A stretch of DNA of 64,000 bases from DASZBX01 sp035943635 (GCA_035943635.1 DASZBX010000074.1:23836-87835), one strand, 5' to 3'. Positions 8,691 through 17,368 are shown, numbered from the stretch's first letter. The notes: generated by a model from the sequence alone, not told the origin. Program-made: numbers and translations.

Positions 8691-9541
8691 GCGCGCGCGG
8701 CGGCACCCACGCCGTGAACGAGATCGTCGGCACGCACGATCTGCTGTTCGTCACCATCGACACGCTGCGGTTCGACGTGGCCCAGGAGCTCTTCGAGGCC
8801 GGCCGGCTGCCGAACCTGGCCCGGGTGCTGCCGTCCGGCGGCTGGGAGCGGCGGCACACGCCCGGGTCCTTCACCTTCGCCGCGCACTCGGCCTTCTTCG
8901 CCGGGTTCCTGCCCACGCCGGCCGGGCCCGGGCCGCACCCGCGCCCGTTCGCCTCCCGCTTCGGCGGCAGCGAGTCCACCGCGACCGACACCTGGGTCTT
9001 CGACGAACCAGACCTCGTGCACGGCCTGGCCGCGGCCGGGTACCACACGGTGTGCGTCGGGGGCGTGGGATTCTTCAACCCGGCCAACGCCCTCGGCGCC
9101 GTCCTGCCAGGGTTCTTCGACGAGGCGCACTGGTCGCCGGGCACGGGCGTGACCGCGCCGGACTGCCTGGAGAACCAGATCGCGTGGGCGCGGCAGGCCG
9201 TCGCGCGGCTGCCCGCGGACCGGCGCCTGTTCCTGTTCGTGAACATCCCGGCGCTGCACCAGCCCAACTGGTTCCATCTCGACGGCGCGGTCCAGGCGGA
9301 CGGCGACACCCGGGCCAGCCACGCCGCAGCCCTCGAATACGTCGACCGCGAGATCGGCGCCCTGTTCGCGCTGGCCGCGGCCCGCCGGGACTGCTTCGCG
9401 ATCGTCTGCTCCGATCACGGCACCGCGTACGGCGAGGACGGCCACACCGGGCACCGGTTCGCGCACCCGGTCGTGTGGACCGTGCCGTATGCGCAGTTCC
9501 TCCTGCCGCGCGGTTCGCACGCCCAGGGGGTGCGCCAATGA
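8687..9541 (+). CDS. STM4013/SEN3800 family hydrolase (alkaline phosphatase/sulfatase fold)
   Basis: A member of the alkaline phosphatase superfamily, likely a phosphate- or sulfate-ester hydrolase or a phosphotransferase. The N-terminal LFVTIDTLRFDVAQ supplies the usual metal-binding Asp. PGSFTFAAHSAFF probably carries the Thr/Ser nucleophile. IVCSDHGTAYGEDGHTGHRF carries the C-terminal Asp/His metal ligands. There is no signal peptide, so it should act in the cytoplasm, unlike most sulfatases. At 284 aa it is compact. It overlaps its neighbours by 4 nt on both sides, which implies translational coupling with the ATP-grasp and radical SAM partners. The natural substrate is not known to me. 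Confidence 0.88.
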   Translation: MSARGGTHAVNEIVGTHDLLFVTIDTLRFDVAQELFEAGRLPNLARVLPSGGWERRHTPGSFTFAAHSAFFAGFLPTPAGPGPHPRPFASRFGGSESTATDTWVFDEPDLVHGLAAAGYHTVCVGGVGFFNPANALGAVLPGFFDEAHWSPGTGVTAPDCLENQIAWARQAVARLPADRRLFLFVNIPALHQPNWFHLDGAVQADGDTRASHAAALEYVDREIGALFALAAARRDCFAIVCSDHGTAYGEDGHTGHRFAHPVVWTVPYAQFLLPRGSHAQGVRQ

Positions 9542-10875
9542 TCGGCCCGTCGCCGTACGAGTCCTACGTTTACGCCTATCCGCACAAGACGGCCTACCGT
9601 CCGCTGGAACCAAAGCCCTTACTCGCGGACCTGTGGCGCGGCGAGCGGCGCGACGCCCTGTCGTTCTATGCGCACATCCCGTTCTGCGAGGTGCGCTGCG
9701 GTTTCTGCAACCTGTTCACCCGCACCTCGACGCCCGAGGGCCTGCCGGGCCTGTATCTCGACGCGCTCGAACGCCAGGCGCCGGCCGTGCGCCGGGCGCT
9801 GGAGGAGTCCGGCCCCGCGCCGGGCTTCGCGGTGGCCGCGATCGGCGGCGGCACCCCCACCTACCTGTCCGCGGCCGAGCTGACCCGCCTGTTCGACCTC
9901 GTCGAAGGGGTGATGGGCGTGCCCCTCGGCCGGATCCCGCTGTCGGTCGAAGCCTCCCCGGCGACCGCAACCCCGGACCGGCTGGCCGTGCTGGCCGAGC
10001 GCGGCACGACCCGGCTCAGCCTCGGCGTGCAGAGCTTCGTCGACACCGAGGCCCGCGCGGCGGTCCGGCCGCAGAAGCGCGCGGACGTGCAGACCGCGCT
10101 CGACGCGGTCCGCGCGGCCGGGATCCCGATCCTGAACATCGACCTGATCTACGGGATCGAAGGCCAGACCGAGCAATCCTGGACCACTTCCCTGGACGCG
10201 GCCCTGGCCTGGAAACCCGAGGAGATCTACCTCTACCCGCTGTACGTCAGACCCCTGACGGGCCTCGGCCGCCTCGCCGCGGCCGCCGACCTGGACGCGC
10301 AATGGGACACGCACCGCCTCGCGCTCTACCGCGCGGGCCGGGATCACCTGCGGGCCAACGGATACGAGCAGACCTCGATGCGGATGTTCCGCCGCGCGGA
10401 CGGCCCGACCGTGACCGGCGGCGAGGACTACACTTGCCAGAGCGACGGCACGATCGGCCTCGGCTGCGGAGCCCGCTCCTACACCGGCACCCTGCACTAC
10501 TCCTTCGACTACGCGGTCTCAGCCCACGAAGTGCGCGCGATCATCGACGAGTACGCCGCGACCAGGGACTTCACCCGAGCCCAGGTCGGCTTCGCCCTCG
10601 GCCTGGACGAGCAGCGCCGCCGCCACGTCGTGCAGTCCCTGCTCCAAGCCGACGGCCTGGGCGCCGACGCGTACCGCGCCCGGTTCGGCGCGTCCCCGGC
10701 CGCCGACTTCCCAGCCGAATTCGAAGCCTTACACCAGCGCGGATTCCTGACCCCGGCAACGGAAGACAGCCCGGCCCGGCTCACCGACGAAGGCCTCGCC
10801 TGGTCGGACGCGATCGGCCCGCTGTTCTTCTCGGCCGCCGTCCGTGGCCTGATGCGCGACTGCGAGGCGAAGTGA
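9538..10875 (+). CDS. STM4012 family radical SAM protein (HemN/HemW-like)
   Basis: A radical S-adenosylmethionine enzyme related to coproporphyrinogen oxidase-like proteins. HIPFCEVRCGFCNLF carries the CX3CX2C motif (about residues 49-56) for the 4Fe-4S cluster. GGGTPTYL and LGVQSFVD match the SAM-binding and HemN-type core, and a HemN C-terminal-like segment follows. Length (445 aa) fits the STM4012 family. A true HemN role is unlikely because the gene sits in the STM4011-4015 cluster, with stop/start overlaps of 4 nt upstream and 1 nt downstream. The substrate is unknown. Confidence 0.9.
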   Translation: MIGPSPYESYVYAYPHKTAYRPLEPKPLLADLWRGERRDALSFYAHIPFCEVRCGFCNLFTRTSTPEGLPGLYLDALERQAPAVRRALEESGPAPGFAVAAIGGGTPTYLSAAELTRLFDLVEGVMGVPLGRIPLSVEASPATATPDRLAVLAERGTTRLSLGVQSFVDTEARAAVRPQKRADVQTALDAVRAAGIPILNIDLIYGIEGQTEQSWTTSLDAALAWKPEEIYLYPLYVRPLTGLGRLAAAADLDAQWDTHRLALYRAGRDHLRANGYEQTSMRMFRRADGPTVTGGEDYTCQSDGTIGLGCGARSYTGTLHYSFDYAVSAHEVRAIIDEYAATRDFTRAQVGFALGLDEQRRRHVVQSLLQADGLGADAYRARFGASPAADFPAEFEALHQRGFLTPATEDSPARLTDEGLAWSDAIGPLFFSAAVRGLMRDCEAK

Positions 10876-11795
10876 TGGACCTGTCGATCCTCTACCGCGG
10901 TCCGCTCGCCAGCTGCGACTACGACTGCTCCTACTGCCCGTTCGCCAAACGCCGCGACACCCCGGAGCAGCTGCGCGCCGACCGTGCGGCCCTGGCCGGA
11001 TTCGCCGCCTGGGTCCACGCGCAGACCGAGGACCGCATCAGCATCCTGTTCACGCCCTGGGGCGAGGCGCTGACCCGGTCCTGGTACCGCGACACGATGA
11101 CGCAGCTGAGCCACCTGCCGCACGTGACGAAGGTCGCCGCGCAGACCAACCTCAGCTTCCGCCTGGACTGGCTCGACGCCGCCGACCCCGCGACGCTCGC
11201 GCTCTGGTGCACGTACCACCCGGATCAGGTTGCCTACGAACGGTTTCTCGGCAAGTGCCTGGCCCTGCACGCGCGCGGCGTACGGTTCAGCGTCGGCGTG
11301 GTCGGCCAACCCGAACACCTCGACGCGGCCCGCCGACTGCGCGCCGACCTGCCCGCCGACGTCTACCTGTGGATCAACGCAGCCGAAGGCCTGACCTACA
11401 CCGACGAGCAGGCCGCCGAGTGGGAACGGATTGATTCCCTGTTCCCCGCCTCGCGATTCGCGCACCCGTCGCGCGGGCGTGCCTGCCGCACCGGCGAGAG
11501 CGTCCTGTCGGTCGACGGCGAGGGCGAGGTCCGCCGCTGCCACTTCGTCTCGCGCACCGACCCCGGCGAACGCCTCGGCAACCTCTACGACGGCTCGTAC
11601 CGCGCCGCCCTGCGCCCGCGCCCGTGCCCGCTGGACCAGTGCGACTGCCACATCGGCTACGTGCACATGCCGGAACTCGGGCTCTACGACACCTTCGGCG
11701 GCGGCGTCCTCGAACGCGTCCCGGCCCGCCGGACCCTGTTCACCATCGCAGGCCCCGCATCGTCGAACCACCACGCAGCACCTCTGACCAGCTGA
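10875..11795 (+). CDS. STM4011 family radical SAM protein
   Basis: A second radical SAM enzyme. CDYDCSYCPFAKR gives CX3CX2C near residues 14-21. The C-terminal third is cysteine-rich (ACRTGESVLSVDGEGEVRRC, then CPLDQCDCHIGY), which resembles a SPASM-like auxiliary-cluster region, so additional iron-sulfur clusters are plausible (inference). Length is 306 aa. The start ATG shares one base with the stop of the STM4012-family gene (TGATG), so expression is coupled. Paired radical SAM enzymes beside an ATP-grasp protein suggest multistep modification of one substrate. Confidence 0.88.
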   Translation: MDLSILYRGPLASCDYDCSYCPFAKRRDTPEQLRADRAALAGFAAWVHAQTEDRISILFTPWGEALTRSWYRDTMTQLSHLPHVTKVAAQTNLSFRLDWLDAADPATLALWCTYHPDQVAYERFLGKCLALHARGVRFSVGVVGQPEHLDAARRLRADLPADVYLWINAAEGLTYTDEQAAEWERIDSLFPASRFAHPSRGRACRTGESVLSVDGEGEVRRCHFVSRTDPGERLGNLYDGSYRAALRPRPCPLDQCDCHIGYVHMPELGLYDTFGGGVLERVPARRTLFTIAGPASSNHHAAPLTS

Positions 11796-11820
11796 CTCGC
11801 TGACCTGTGAGGAACAGACC

Positions 11821-11865
11821 ATGAGTTTCGAAGAACGCAAAACCGAGATCGCCGTCGCCGAATGA
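11821..11865 (+). CDS. 14-codon ORF resembling the start of the STM4015 gene
   Basis: ATG to TGA encodes MSFEERKTEIAVAE, preceded by GAGGAA 7 nt upstream. Its first eleven residues closely parallel the start of the next gene (MTFEQRMTEFA). It lies in the 131-bp gap between the STM4011- and STM4015-family genes. It could be a decayed tandem copy of the STM4015 N-terminus, a short leader, or a tiny substrate peptide. Translation is unproven. Confidence 0.4.
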   Translation: MSFEERKTEIAVAE

Positions 11866-11926
11866 AACCCCGCCCGCCCCGCACCCGACCGCCCCGCGCC
11901 ACGCCGCCCCGACCCACGGAGACCCG

Positions 11927-12931
11927 ATGACCTTCGAGCAGCGGATGACCGAGTTCGCCGGGCTGCCGGTCGCGGCGTTCCCGCAGGACCTGCACTTCGA
12001 GCTCAAGCGCCGCGGGCTGACCGCCGAGGACGTGGCCTGGCGGATCGGCGTGGACGTGGCCTGGGAACGGTACGGCGCGGGCACCGCGGCGAGCCTGGAC
12101 GAGCTGTTCGACCGCTTCCTGCACCGGATCGACTCCGCCCGGGTCAGGGCCCTGATCTTCGGCCCGAACTCGGTCGAGGAACAGGACCTGTCCGAGGCCG
12201 TGGACCTGCTGACCACGCACGCCGCCCGGTTCCCGGCCCTGCGCGCGGTCTTCCTCGGCGACATCCTGCGCGAGGAGTCGGAGGTGTCCTGGATCTACGG
12301 CGCCCGGCTCGCCCCGGTCCTGGCCGCGTTCCCGGCCCTGGAGATCCTCGGCGCCCGCGGCGACTTCGCCCTGGCCGAGACCGCCGGACCGGACCGGCTC
12401 GCGCCCCGGTTCGAGCCGGTCCGGCACGAGAACCTGCGCAGCCTGACCCTGGAGACCGGCGGCCTGCCGTCCGGGATCCTCGGCGGCGTGCTGGCCAGCG
12501 ACCTGCCGAACCTGGAACACCTGGAGCTGTACCTCGGCGCCCCGCACTACGGCGGCGACGCGGGCGTGGCCGACCTGGCCGGCCTGCTCGCGGGCGGGCT
12601 GTTCCCGAACCTGCGCTCGCTCGGCCTGAAGGACTCCGTGCTGCAGGACGAGATCGCCGCCGCCCTCGCCGACGCGCCGCTGCTGGCCCGGCTGGAGGCG
12701 CTGGACCTGTCCCTGGGCGTGCTAGGCGACACCGGGGCGGCCGCCCTGCTGGCCGGCCAGTCACTTGCCCACCTGCGCAAACTCGACCTGCGCCACCACT
12801 ACCTCGGCGACCAGAGCATGGCCCGGCTGCGGGCCGCGCTGCCCGGCGTGCAGCTCGACCTGAGCGAGCAGCAGCAGGACGAGCGCACCGCCCGAGGCCA
12901 CAGCGGCCGCTACATCGCAGTATCCGAATAG
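11927..12931 (+). CDS. STM4015 family leucine-rich-repeat protein
   Basis: A cytoplasmic protein with leucine-rich repeats in its second half: LRSLTLETG, LEHLELYLG, LRSLGLKDS, LEALDLSLGVLGD and LRKLDLRHHYLGD, spaced roughly 25-50 residues apart like ribonuclease-inhibitor-type LRRs. The N-terminal 110 residues are acidic and unassigned. It has no signal peptide or membrane segment. It closes the STM4014-4013-4012-4011-4015 cluster and probably acts as a scaffold or recognition partner for the enzymes (inference). GGAG lies 8 nt before the ATG. Confidence 0.85.
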   Translation: MTFEQRMTEFAGLPVAAFPQDLHFELKRRGLTAEDVAWRIGVDVAWERYGAGTAASLDELFDRFLHRIDSARVRALIFGPNSVEEQDLSEAVDLLTTHAARFPALRAVFLGDILREESEVSWIYGARLAPVLAAFPALEILGARGDFALAETAGPDRLAPRFEPVRHENLRSLTLETGGLPSGILGGVLASDLPNLEHLELYLGAPHYGGDAGVADLAGLLAGGLFPNLRSLGLKDSVLQDEIAAALADAPLLARLEALDLSLGVLGDTGAAALLAGQSLAHLRKLDLRHHYLGDQSMARLRAALPGVQLDLSEQQQDERTARGHSGRYIAVSE

Positions 12932-12987
12932 CCGGTCGCGGATTCGGGCCCTTGCCAAGGGAAAGTCCACCCGTGGAGAATCCCAGC

Positions 12988-14598
12988 GTGACCACTCAGA
13001 GCCAGGACGAAGCCGAGAAATCCCTCGGCCCCCGGTCCCTGCCGCCGACCTGTTTCCGGTGCCCGGCCTGCGGCTGGTCCGGGGAGTTCGACTACCGGTT
13101 CACCGCCTGGTGCGAGAACTGCGGCCACGGCGCCGACACCAGCGCGCCGGACCGCCTCAGCCCGCGGGCCGCCCGGCGCCGCGAACGCAGCCGGGCCGCC
13201 GCCCTGGCCCAGCAACGCGCCCTGATCGCCGCCCCGCAGCTGCGCCCGACCACCTCGGCCGGCATCGCCGTCACCGTCCTGGCCACGGTCGTGCACCTGG
13301 TCACGGTGCTGCTGGTGGTCGGCTCGATCATGCTGGTGCTCACCCACCCGCACTGGTTCGTGGCCTGGATCACCGGCCTGATCGGGCTGTGCGCCGCCTG
13401 GGTGGTGCGCCCGCGGTTCGCCTACCAGAAGCGCAAGAACACCAAAGGCTGGCTCACCCGGGAGCAGACCCCGGCCTTCTTCGCCCTGCTCGACCGGTGC
13501 GCCGGCGGCCTGGGCGCGCCGGTGCCGCAGCAGGTCCGGTTCGTCGACGCGTTCAACGCCGGGACCTTCCGGATCGGCCTGCTGCGCGGGCACGCCGGGA
13601 TGCGGGTCGGCGCGCCGCTGTGGGTGGTGCTCTCCGGCCAGGAACGGATCGCCCTGCTCGGCCACGAACTCGGCCACCAGATCAACGGCGACGTCAGCCA
13701 CGGCCTGTGGGCCAACTCCGCCCAGGCCTCGCTGGCCGAGTGGGTCAAGCTGGTCAACCCCCGGTTCCGCCGGGCCCGGCGCGGCAGCCGGGCCTACGGC
13801 CTGGCCGCCGTGGCCGACCTGATCGCCCCCTACTTCCTGTTCGTGGTCTGCATCATCCCGTTCCTGCTGGTGCTCGGCTCGCTGCGCGGCCTGCGCCGGC
13901 TGGACCTGTCCTCCGGGCAGCGGGCCGAGTACCTCGCCGACGAGCTCGGCAGCCGGATCGGGTCCAGCGCGGCGCTGATCGGCCTGCTCGACAAGCTCGC
14001 CCTGCGCGCCTCGGTCACCCACTACCTGACCCTGAAGGCGAACCAGCGCAGCACCGAGGACCCGTGGCCGGGCCTGCGCGAGTACGTCGAGACCATCCCG
14101 GGCCACGAGAAACGCCGCCGGGTCTTCGTGGAGGTGGCCCAGCACACCCGGATCGACTCCTCCCACCCGGCCAACTACCTGCGCCGGGACCTGGTCCGGG
14201 CGCGCCCGCAGCAGCCGGCCGCGGTGGTCCTGGGCCAGGCGGAGTGGGCCGCGATCGACGCCGAACTCCAGCCGTCCCTGGACCGGATCGCCCGCAAGGT
14301 GCTCCGGCTGCGCGGCGGGCAGAGCATCTCCCGGGCCGCCGGGCAGCGGGCAGTAGGGCCGGTCTCAGCCCAGGACCGCCGTGGTCCAGTTCGAGGCGTC
14401 CGGGCCGAGCAGGGTGAGGGTGTGGAAGTACGCCGCCAGCCCGCCGACCGCGTTGACGTCCGTGATCGCCTGGACGCTGTCGGCGATGATGAAGACGTTC
14501 AACCCGTCCACGTCGTACACAGTGAATGCTGTCACAGAACGCCAATGCGCCGCCCAGGCGATCGGTTGCATCCCGTTCCCCGCCGCCACCGCACGTAG
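12988..14598 (+). CDS. M48-family membrane metalloprotease with N-terminal zinc ribbon
   Basis: A membrane-bound zinc protease of the HtpX/Ste24 (M48) type. In order: a zinc ribbon (CFRCPACGW...CENCGHG, about residues 25-50), two hydrophobic helices (about 90-135), the catalytic HELGH (His226, Glu227, His230), a third helix (about 275-297) and the third zinc ligand in AEYLADELG (Glu314). GTG 12988 is chosen because GGAGA lies 8 nt upstream; GTG 12973 is possible. The last ~80 residues are arginine-rich, unlike the family, and lie antisense to another ORF. A TAG at 14354-14356, one frame away, suggests that the original gene ended there and a frameshift extended it. Confidence 0.85.
   Translation: MTTQSQDEAEKSLGPRSLPPTCFRCPACGWSGEFDYRFTAWCENCGHGADTSAPDRLSPRAARRRERSRAAALAQQRALIAAPQLRPTTSAGIAVTVLATVVHLVTVLLVVGSIMLVLTHPHWFVAWITGLIGLCAAWVVRPRFAYQKRKNTKGWLTREQTPAFFALLDRCAGGLGAPVPQQVRFVDAFNAGTFRIGLLRGHAGMRVGAPLWVVLSGQERIALLGHELGHQINGDVSHGLWANSAQASLAEWVKLVNPRFRRARRGSRAYGLAAVADLIAPYFLFVVCIIPFLLVLGSLRGLRRLDLSSGQRAEYLADELGSRIGSSAALIGLLDKLALRASVTHYLTLKANQRSTEDPWPGLREYVETIPGHEKRRRVFVEVAQHTRIDSSHPANYLRRDLVRARPQQPAAVVLGQAEWAAIDAELQPSLDRIARKVLRLRGGQSISRAAGQRAVGPVSAQDRRGPVRGVRAEQGEGVEVRRQPADRVDVRDRLDAVGDDEDVQPVHVVHSECCHRTPMRRPGDRLHPVPRRHRT
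14365..14589 (-). CDS. Small hypothetical protein antisense to the M48 tail
   Basis: A 74-residue frame whose codons end almost entirely in G or C, the signature of real coding sequence here, while the sense frame of the M48 tail lacks a normal composition. The product includes VYDVDGLNVFIIADSVQ and AAYFHTLTLLGPDASNW, which reads like a folded domain fragment. I do not recognise the family. The start is GTG at 14589 or ATG at 14571. It may be a short intact gene or the C-terminal remnant of a longer one. Confidence 0.5.
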   Translation of the reverse strand: MAAGNGMQPIAWAAHWRSVTAFTVYDVDGLNVFIIADSVQAITDVNAVGGLAAYFHTLTLLGPDASNWTTAVLG

Positions 14599-14740
14599 TC
14601 CGGCCCGGCCGCGAAAGCGACCAAATTATGCTTAATAGACACCGTGACCAGCGGATGTGATAGATCACACAGAGACCTCGGACCCTCTGCGCTCTGTCCG
14701 GGAATACCTGGCTGTGGCAGACTCTTATACAGACGACTAG

Positions 14741-14923
14741 CGTGCCCCGGGGTCGGTGTGATTCCGAACCGGCGGTGACAGTCCGCGACCCGATCGCGAT
14801 GGAATGGACGGCCACAAGCCGCCCGGACCGGAGCGGGAGGTTGACCCGGTGGAACTCCGGGACCGACGGTAGGGCCTGCTCCTCGCGGAGCCGGCCCGGA
14901 TAGTCCGGATGGGAGGCGGCACG
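14741..14923 (+). promoter_or_regulatory. FMN riboswitch (RFN element)
   Basis: The conserved RFN core is visible: P1 arms CGTGCC (14741-14746) and GGCACG (14918-14923), the segment ATTCCGAACCGGCGGTGACA, GACCGACGGTA-like sequence near 14861, and GTCCGGATGGGAGG just before the closing arm. It senses flavin mononucleotide in the nascent transcript and is expected to switch off the ribE-ribM-ribB-ribH operon, which starts 215 nt downstream. The GC-rich stretch between aptamer and ribE (14924-15138) can fold and probably holds the expression platform; no gene is seen there. Confidence 0.92.
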
Positions 14924-15138
14924 CGGGAGTCGGCGCAGCCGTGCGCCCCGACCAGGACGAGGCCGTCCCGGACCGGGGGCCAGCCCGCGTCCGGCCCGAA
15001 CCGCGGCTCCCCGCCCGGTCCGGCGGACCCGGCCTGACCGCGGCCCGCGCCGCCCGCTCCCGCTCGCCTCCCGCCGAACGCCCCCTAAGGCCGCACCACC
15101 AGGGCCACGGCCCGCGGACCACGGGAGCGCGAACCGCG

Positions 15139-15879
15139 ATGTTCACCGGAATCATCGAAGAACTCGGCGAGATCACCGCCATCGACAACCTGGCCGACGC
15201 CGCGCGGTACACCGTGCGCGGCCCCCTGATCACCAGCGACGCCGTGCACGGCGCCTCCATCGCGGTCAACGGAGTCTGCCTGACGGTCGTGGACCCCACC
15301 GACTCCGCCAGCCTGTCCGACGGCGAGTTCACCGCCGACGTGATGGCCGAGTCGCTCACCCGCTCCAGCCTGCCGGACCTGGTGGTCGGCGACCGGGTCA
15401 ACCTGGAGCGGCCGATGATGCACAACGGCCGGTTCGGCGGCCACATCGTGCAGGGCCACGTCGACGGCACCGGCACCATCCTGGAGCGCACCACCAGCGA
15501 GCACTGGGACCTGGTGCGCATCTCCCTGCCGGCCGGCCTGGTCCGCTACGTGGTCGACAAGGGCTCGATCACCGTCGACGGGATCAGCCTCACGGTCAGC
15601 GGCCTGACCAACACGGACGCGGACGCCGCGGACTTCACCGTCTCCCTCATCCCGGCCACCCTGGCCTCCACCACCCTCGGCATCAAGCAGGCCGGCGCCC
15701 GGGTCAACCTCGAAGTGGACGTGCTGGCCAAGTACGTCGAGCAGCTCCTGCGCCACCAGGTCCCGGCCGGGCAGCCCACCCCGGACGGCATCCTGATCGC
15801 CGGCGCCGCGGACCGCGCGGCCCAGCCGGTCCCGAACAGCGCGGCCCCGAACGGCGCCCCGAACGGCTCCGGGCGATGA
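15139..15879 (+). CDS. ribE: Riboflavin synthase alpha chain
   Basis: Dismutates two 6,7-dimethyl-8-ribityllumazine molecules to riboflavin, the last step of the pathway. The start MFTGIIEELG is canonical. Two lumazine-binding beta-barrel repeats are visible, each with a GxHxVxGHVDG-type motif; the first has GGHIVQGHVDGTG. An Ala/Pro/Asn-rich tail of about 40 residues follows the second repeat and makes the protein (246 aa) slightly longer than usual. It is the first gene under the FMN riboswitch, and its stop overlaps the transporter start by 4 nt. Confidence 0.95.
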   Translation: MFTGIIEELGEITAIDNLADAARYTVRGPLITSDAVHGASIAVNGVCLTVVDPTDSASLSDGEFTADVMAESLTRSSLPDLVVGDRVNLERPMMHNGRFGGHIVQGHVDGTGTILERTTSEHWDLVRISLPAGLVRYVVDKGSITVDGISLTVSGLTNTDADAADFTVSLIPATLASTTLGIKQAGARVNLEVDVLAKYVEQLLRHQVPAGQPTPDGILIAGAADRAAQPVPNSAAPNGAPNGSGR

Positions 15880-16685
15880 ACCACCTGTTCGGCTGGGCCG
15901 ACCTGGTCGCCTTCCGGCTGGCCGGGCAGACCGTGCTGTGGTCCGACCTGATCGGCAACCTGGCCGGCCTGGCCACCGTCGCGCTCGCCCTGCGCCGCAG
16001 CCTGTGGACCTGGCCGGTGCAGATCACCGGCTCGGTCCTGCTGTTCGGCGCCTCCCTGTCGGTGCACCTCGGCGGCAACGCCGCCCGCCAGGTCGTGATC
16101 GTGCTGGCCGCGTCCTACGGCTGGCGGCGCTGGAACCGCCAGCGCGAGGCCCGGCCCGAAGGGGTCGCGGTCCGCTGGGCCACCAACCCGGAACGGATCG
16201 CCCTGGTCGCGGCCCTGGCCGCCGGCACCCTGCTGTTCGCCTGGCTGCTGAGCGTGACCAAGGCCTCCTGGGCGCCGCTGCCGGACGCCTACATCTTCGT
16301 CGGCACCCTCGCCGCCACCCTGGCCCAGGCCCGGGGCTGGGTCGAGTTCTGGTTCGTCTGGGTCGCGGTCGACCTGGTCGGCGTGCCGCTGGCCTTCCAC
16401 AGCGGCCTGCCGGTCTCCGGCTTCACCTACGCGGTCTACTTCGCCCTGGTCCTGGCCGGGATGCGGCAGTGGATCGGCCTGGCCCGCAGCCAGGCGGCCC
16501 TGACCCGGGCCGCCCGCCCCGGCAACGGGGCCGCCGCGGCCGACCCGGCCATCGACGCCGCCGCCGGGGCCGCCCCGGCCGACGCTCCCGCCCAAGCCCC
16601 GGCCGCCGATCCGGCCGCAGTCCCGACCCAAGCCGCCACCCCAGCCACAACCTCTGCGTCCGTCCGCCAAGGGAGCATCGCATGA
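15876..16685 (+). CDS. ribM: PnuC-type riboflavin transporter (RibM/PnuX)
   Basis: An integral membrane transporter of the PnuC family. Within an FMN-riboswitch operon, PnuC homologues are riboflavin carriers (RibM in Streptomyces davawensis), which is the basis of the assignment. The first ~205 residues hold about six to seven hydrophobic helices and family-like aromatic motifs (WPVQITGSVLLFG, YGWRRWNRQ, WVEFWFVWVAVDLVGVPL). The last ~60 residues are an Ala/Pro-rich, probably disordered cytoplasmic tail. It overlaps ribE and ribB by 4 nt each. Confidence 0.88.
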   Translation: MNHLFGWADLVAFRLAGQTVLWSDLIGNLAGLATVALALRRSLWTWPVQITGSVLLFGASLSVHLGGNAARQVVIVLAASYGWRRWNRQREARPEGVAVRWATNPERIALVAALAAGTLLFAWLLSVTKASWAPLPDAYIFVGTLAATLAQARGWVEFWFVWVAVDLVGVPLAFHSGLPVSGFTYAVYFALVLAGMRQWIGLARSQAALTRAARPGNGAAAADPAIDAAAGAAPADAPAQAPAADPAAVPTQAATPATTSASVRQGSIA

Positions 16686-17311
16686 CCACGACCACCACCG
16701 CGCTGGACTCGATCGAGACCGCGCTCCTGGAACTCGCCGCCGGCCGCCCGGTCCTGGTCGTCGACGACGAGGACCGGGAGAACGAGGGCGACATAATCTT
16801 CGCCGCCTCACTGGCCACCCGCGAACTGCTCGCCTTCACCATCCGGTACACCAGCGGGGTGATCTGCGTCCCGATGCGCGGCCCGCGGCTGGACGAACTC
16901 GACCTGCCGCCGATGACCGAGGTCAACGAGGACCGCAAGAACACCGCCTACGCCGTCTCGGTGGACGCCCGGGACGGGGTGAGCACCGGCATCTCCGCGG
17001 CCGACCGCGCGCACACGATCCGGCTGCTGGCCGACCCGGCCAGCACCGCGCGCCAGTTCACCCGGCCCGGCCACGTCTTCCCGCTGCGCGCCGTGCCCGG
17101 CGGGGTGCTCGAACGGCCCGGGCACACCGAGGCCGCGGTGGACCTGGCCGAACTGGCCGGCCTGCCCCCGGTCGGCGCGATCTGCGAGGTGGTCAACGAC
17201 GACGGCAGCATGGCCCGCCTGCCCGACCTGCAGCGTTTCGCCGCCGAACACCGGCTCGCGCTGATCTCGATCGCCGACCTGATCGCCTATCGGACGCGTC
17301 AGACGGCCTGA
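16682..17311 (+). CDS. ribB: 3,4-dihydroxy-2-butanone-4-phosphate synthase
   Basis: Converts ribulose 5-phosphate to the four-carbon unit of riboflavin plus formate. Motifs include VVDDEDRENEGD (metal/substrate site), the RYTSGVICVPM segment, GVSTGISAADR, FTRPGHVFPL and GHTEAAVDL. At 209 aa it contains only the RibB domain; many actinobacteria fuse this to GTP cyclohydrolase II, so ribA must be elsewhere (inference). The ATG overlaps the ribM stop. Confidence 0.95.
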   Translation: MTTTTTALDSIETALLELAAGRPVLVVDDEDRENEGDIIFAASLATRELLAFTIRYTSGVICVPMRGPRLDELDLPPMTEVNEDRKNTAYAVSVDARDGVSTGISAADRAHTIRLLADPASTARQFTRPGHVFPLRAVPGGVLERPGHTEAAVDLAELAGLPPVGAICEVVNDDGSMARLPDLQRFAAEHRLALISIADLIAYRTRQTA

Positions 17312-17368
17312 GCGTTCCACGGTACCTTGTAACTTATCCGACGCATATCACCAAGGAGCACGACAACA

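Noticed and set aside
9538..10875. Assignment of the STM4012-family protein as HemN (coproporphyrinogen oxidase)
   Set aside because: Gene context and family naming point to the STM4011-4015 cluster; HemN function is not supported.
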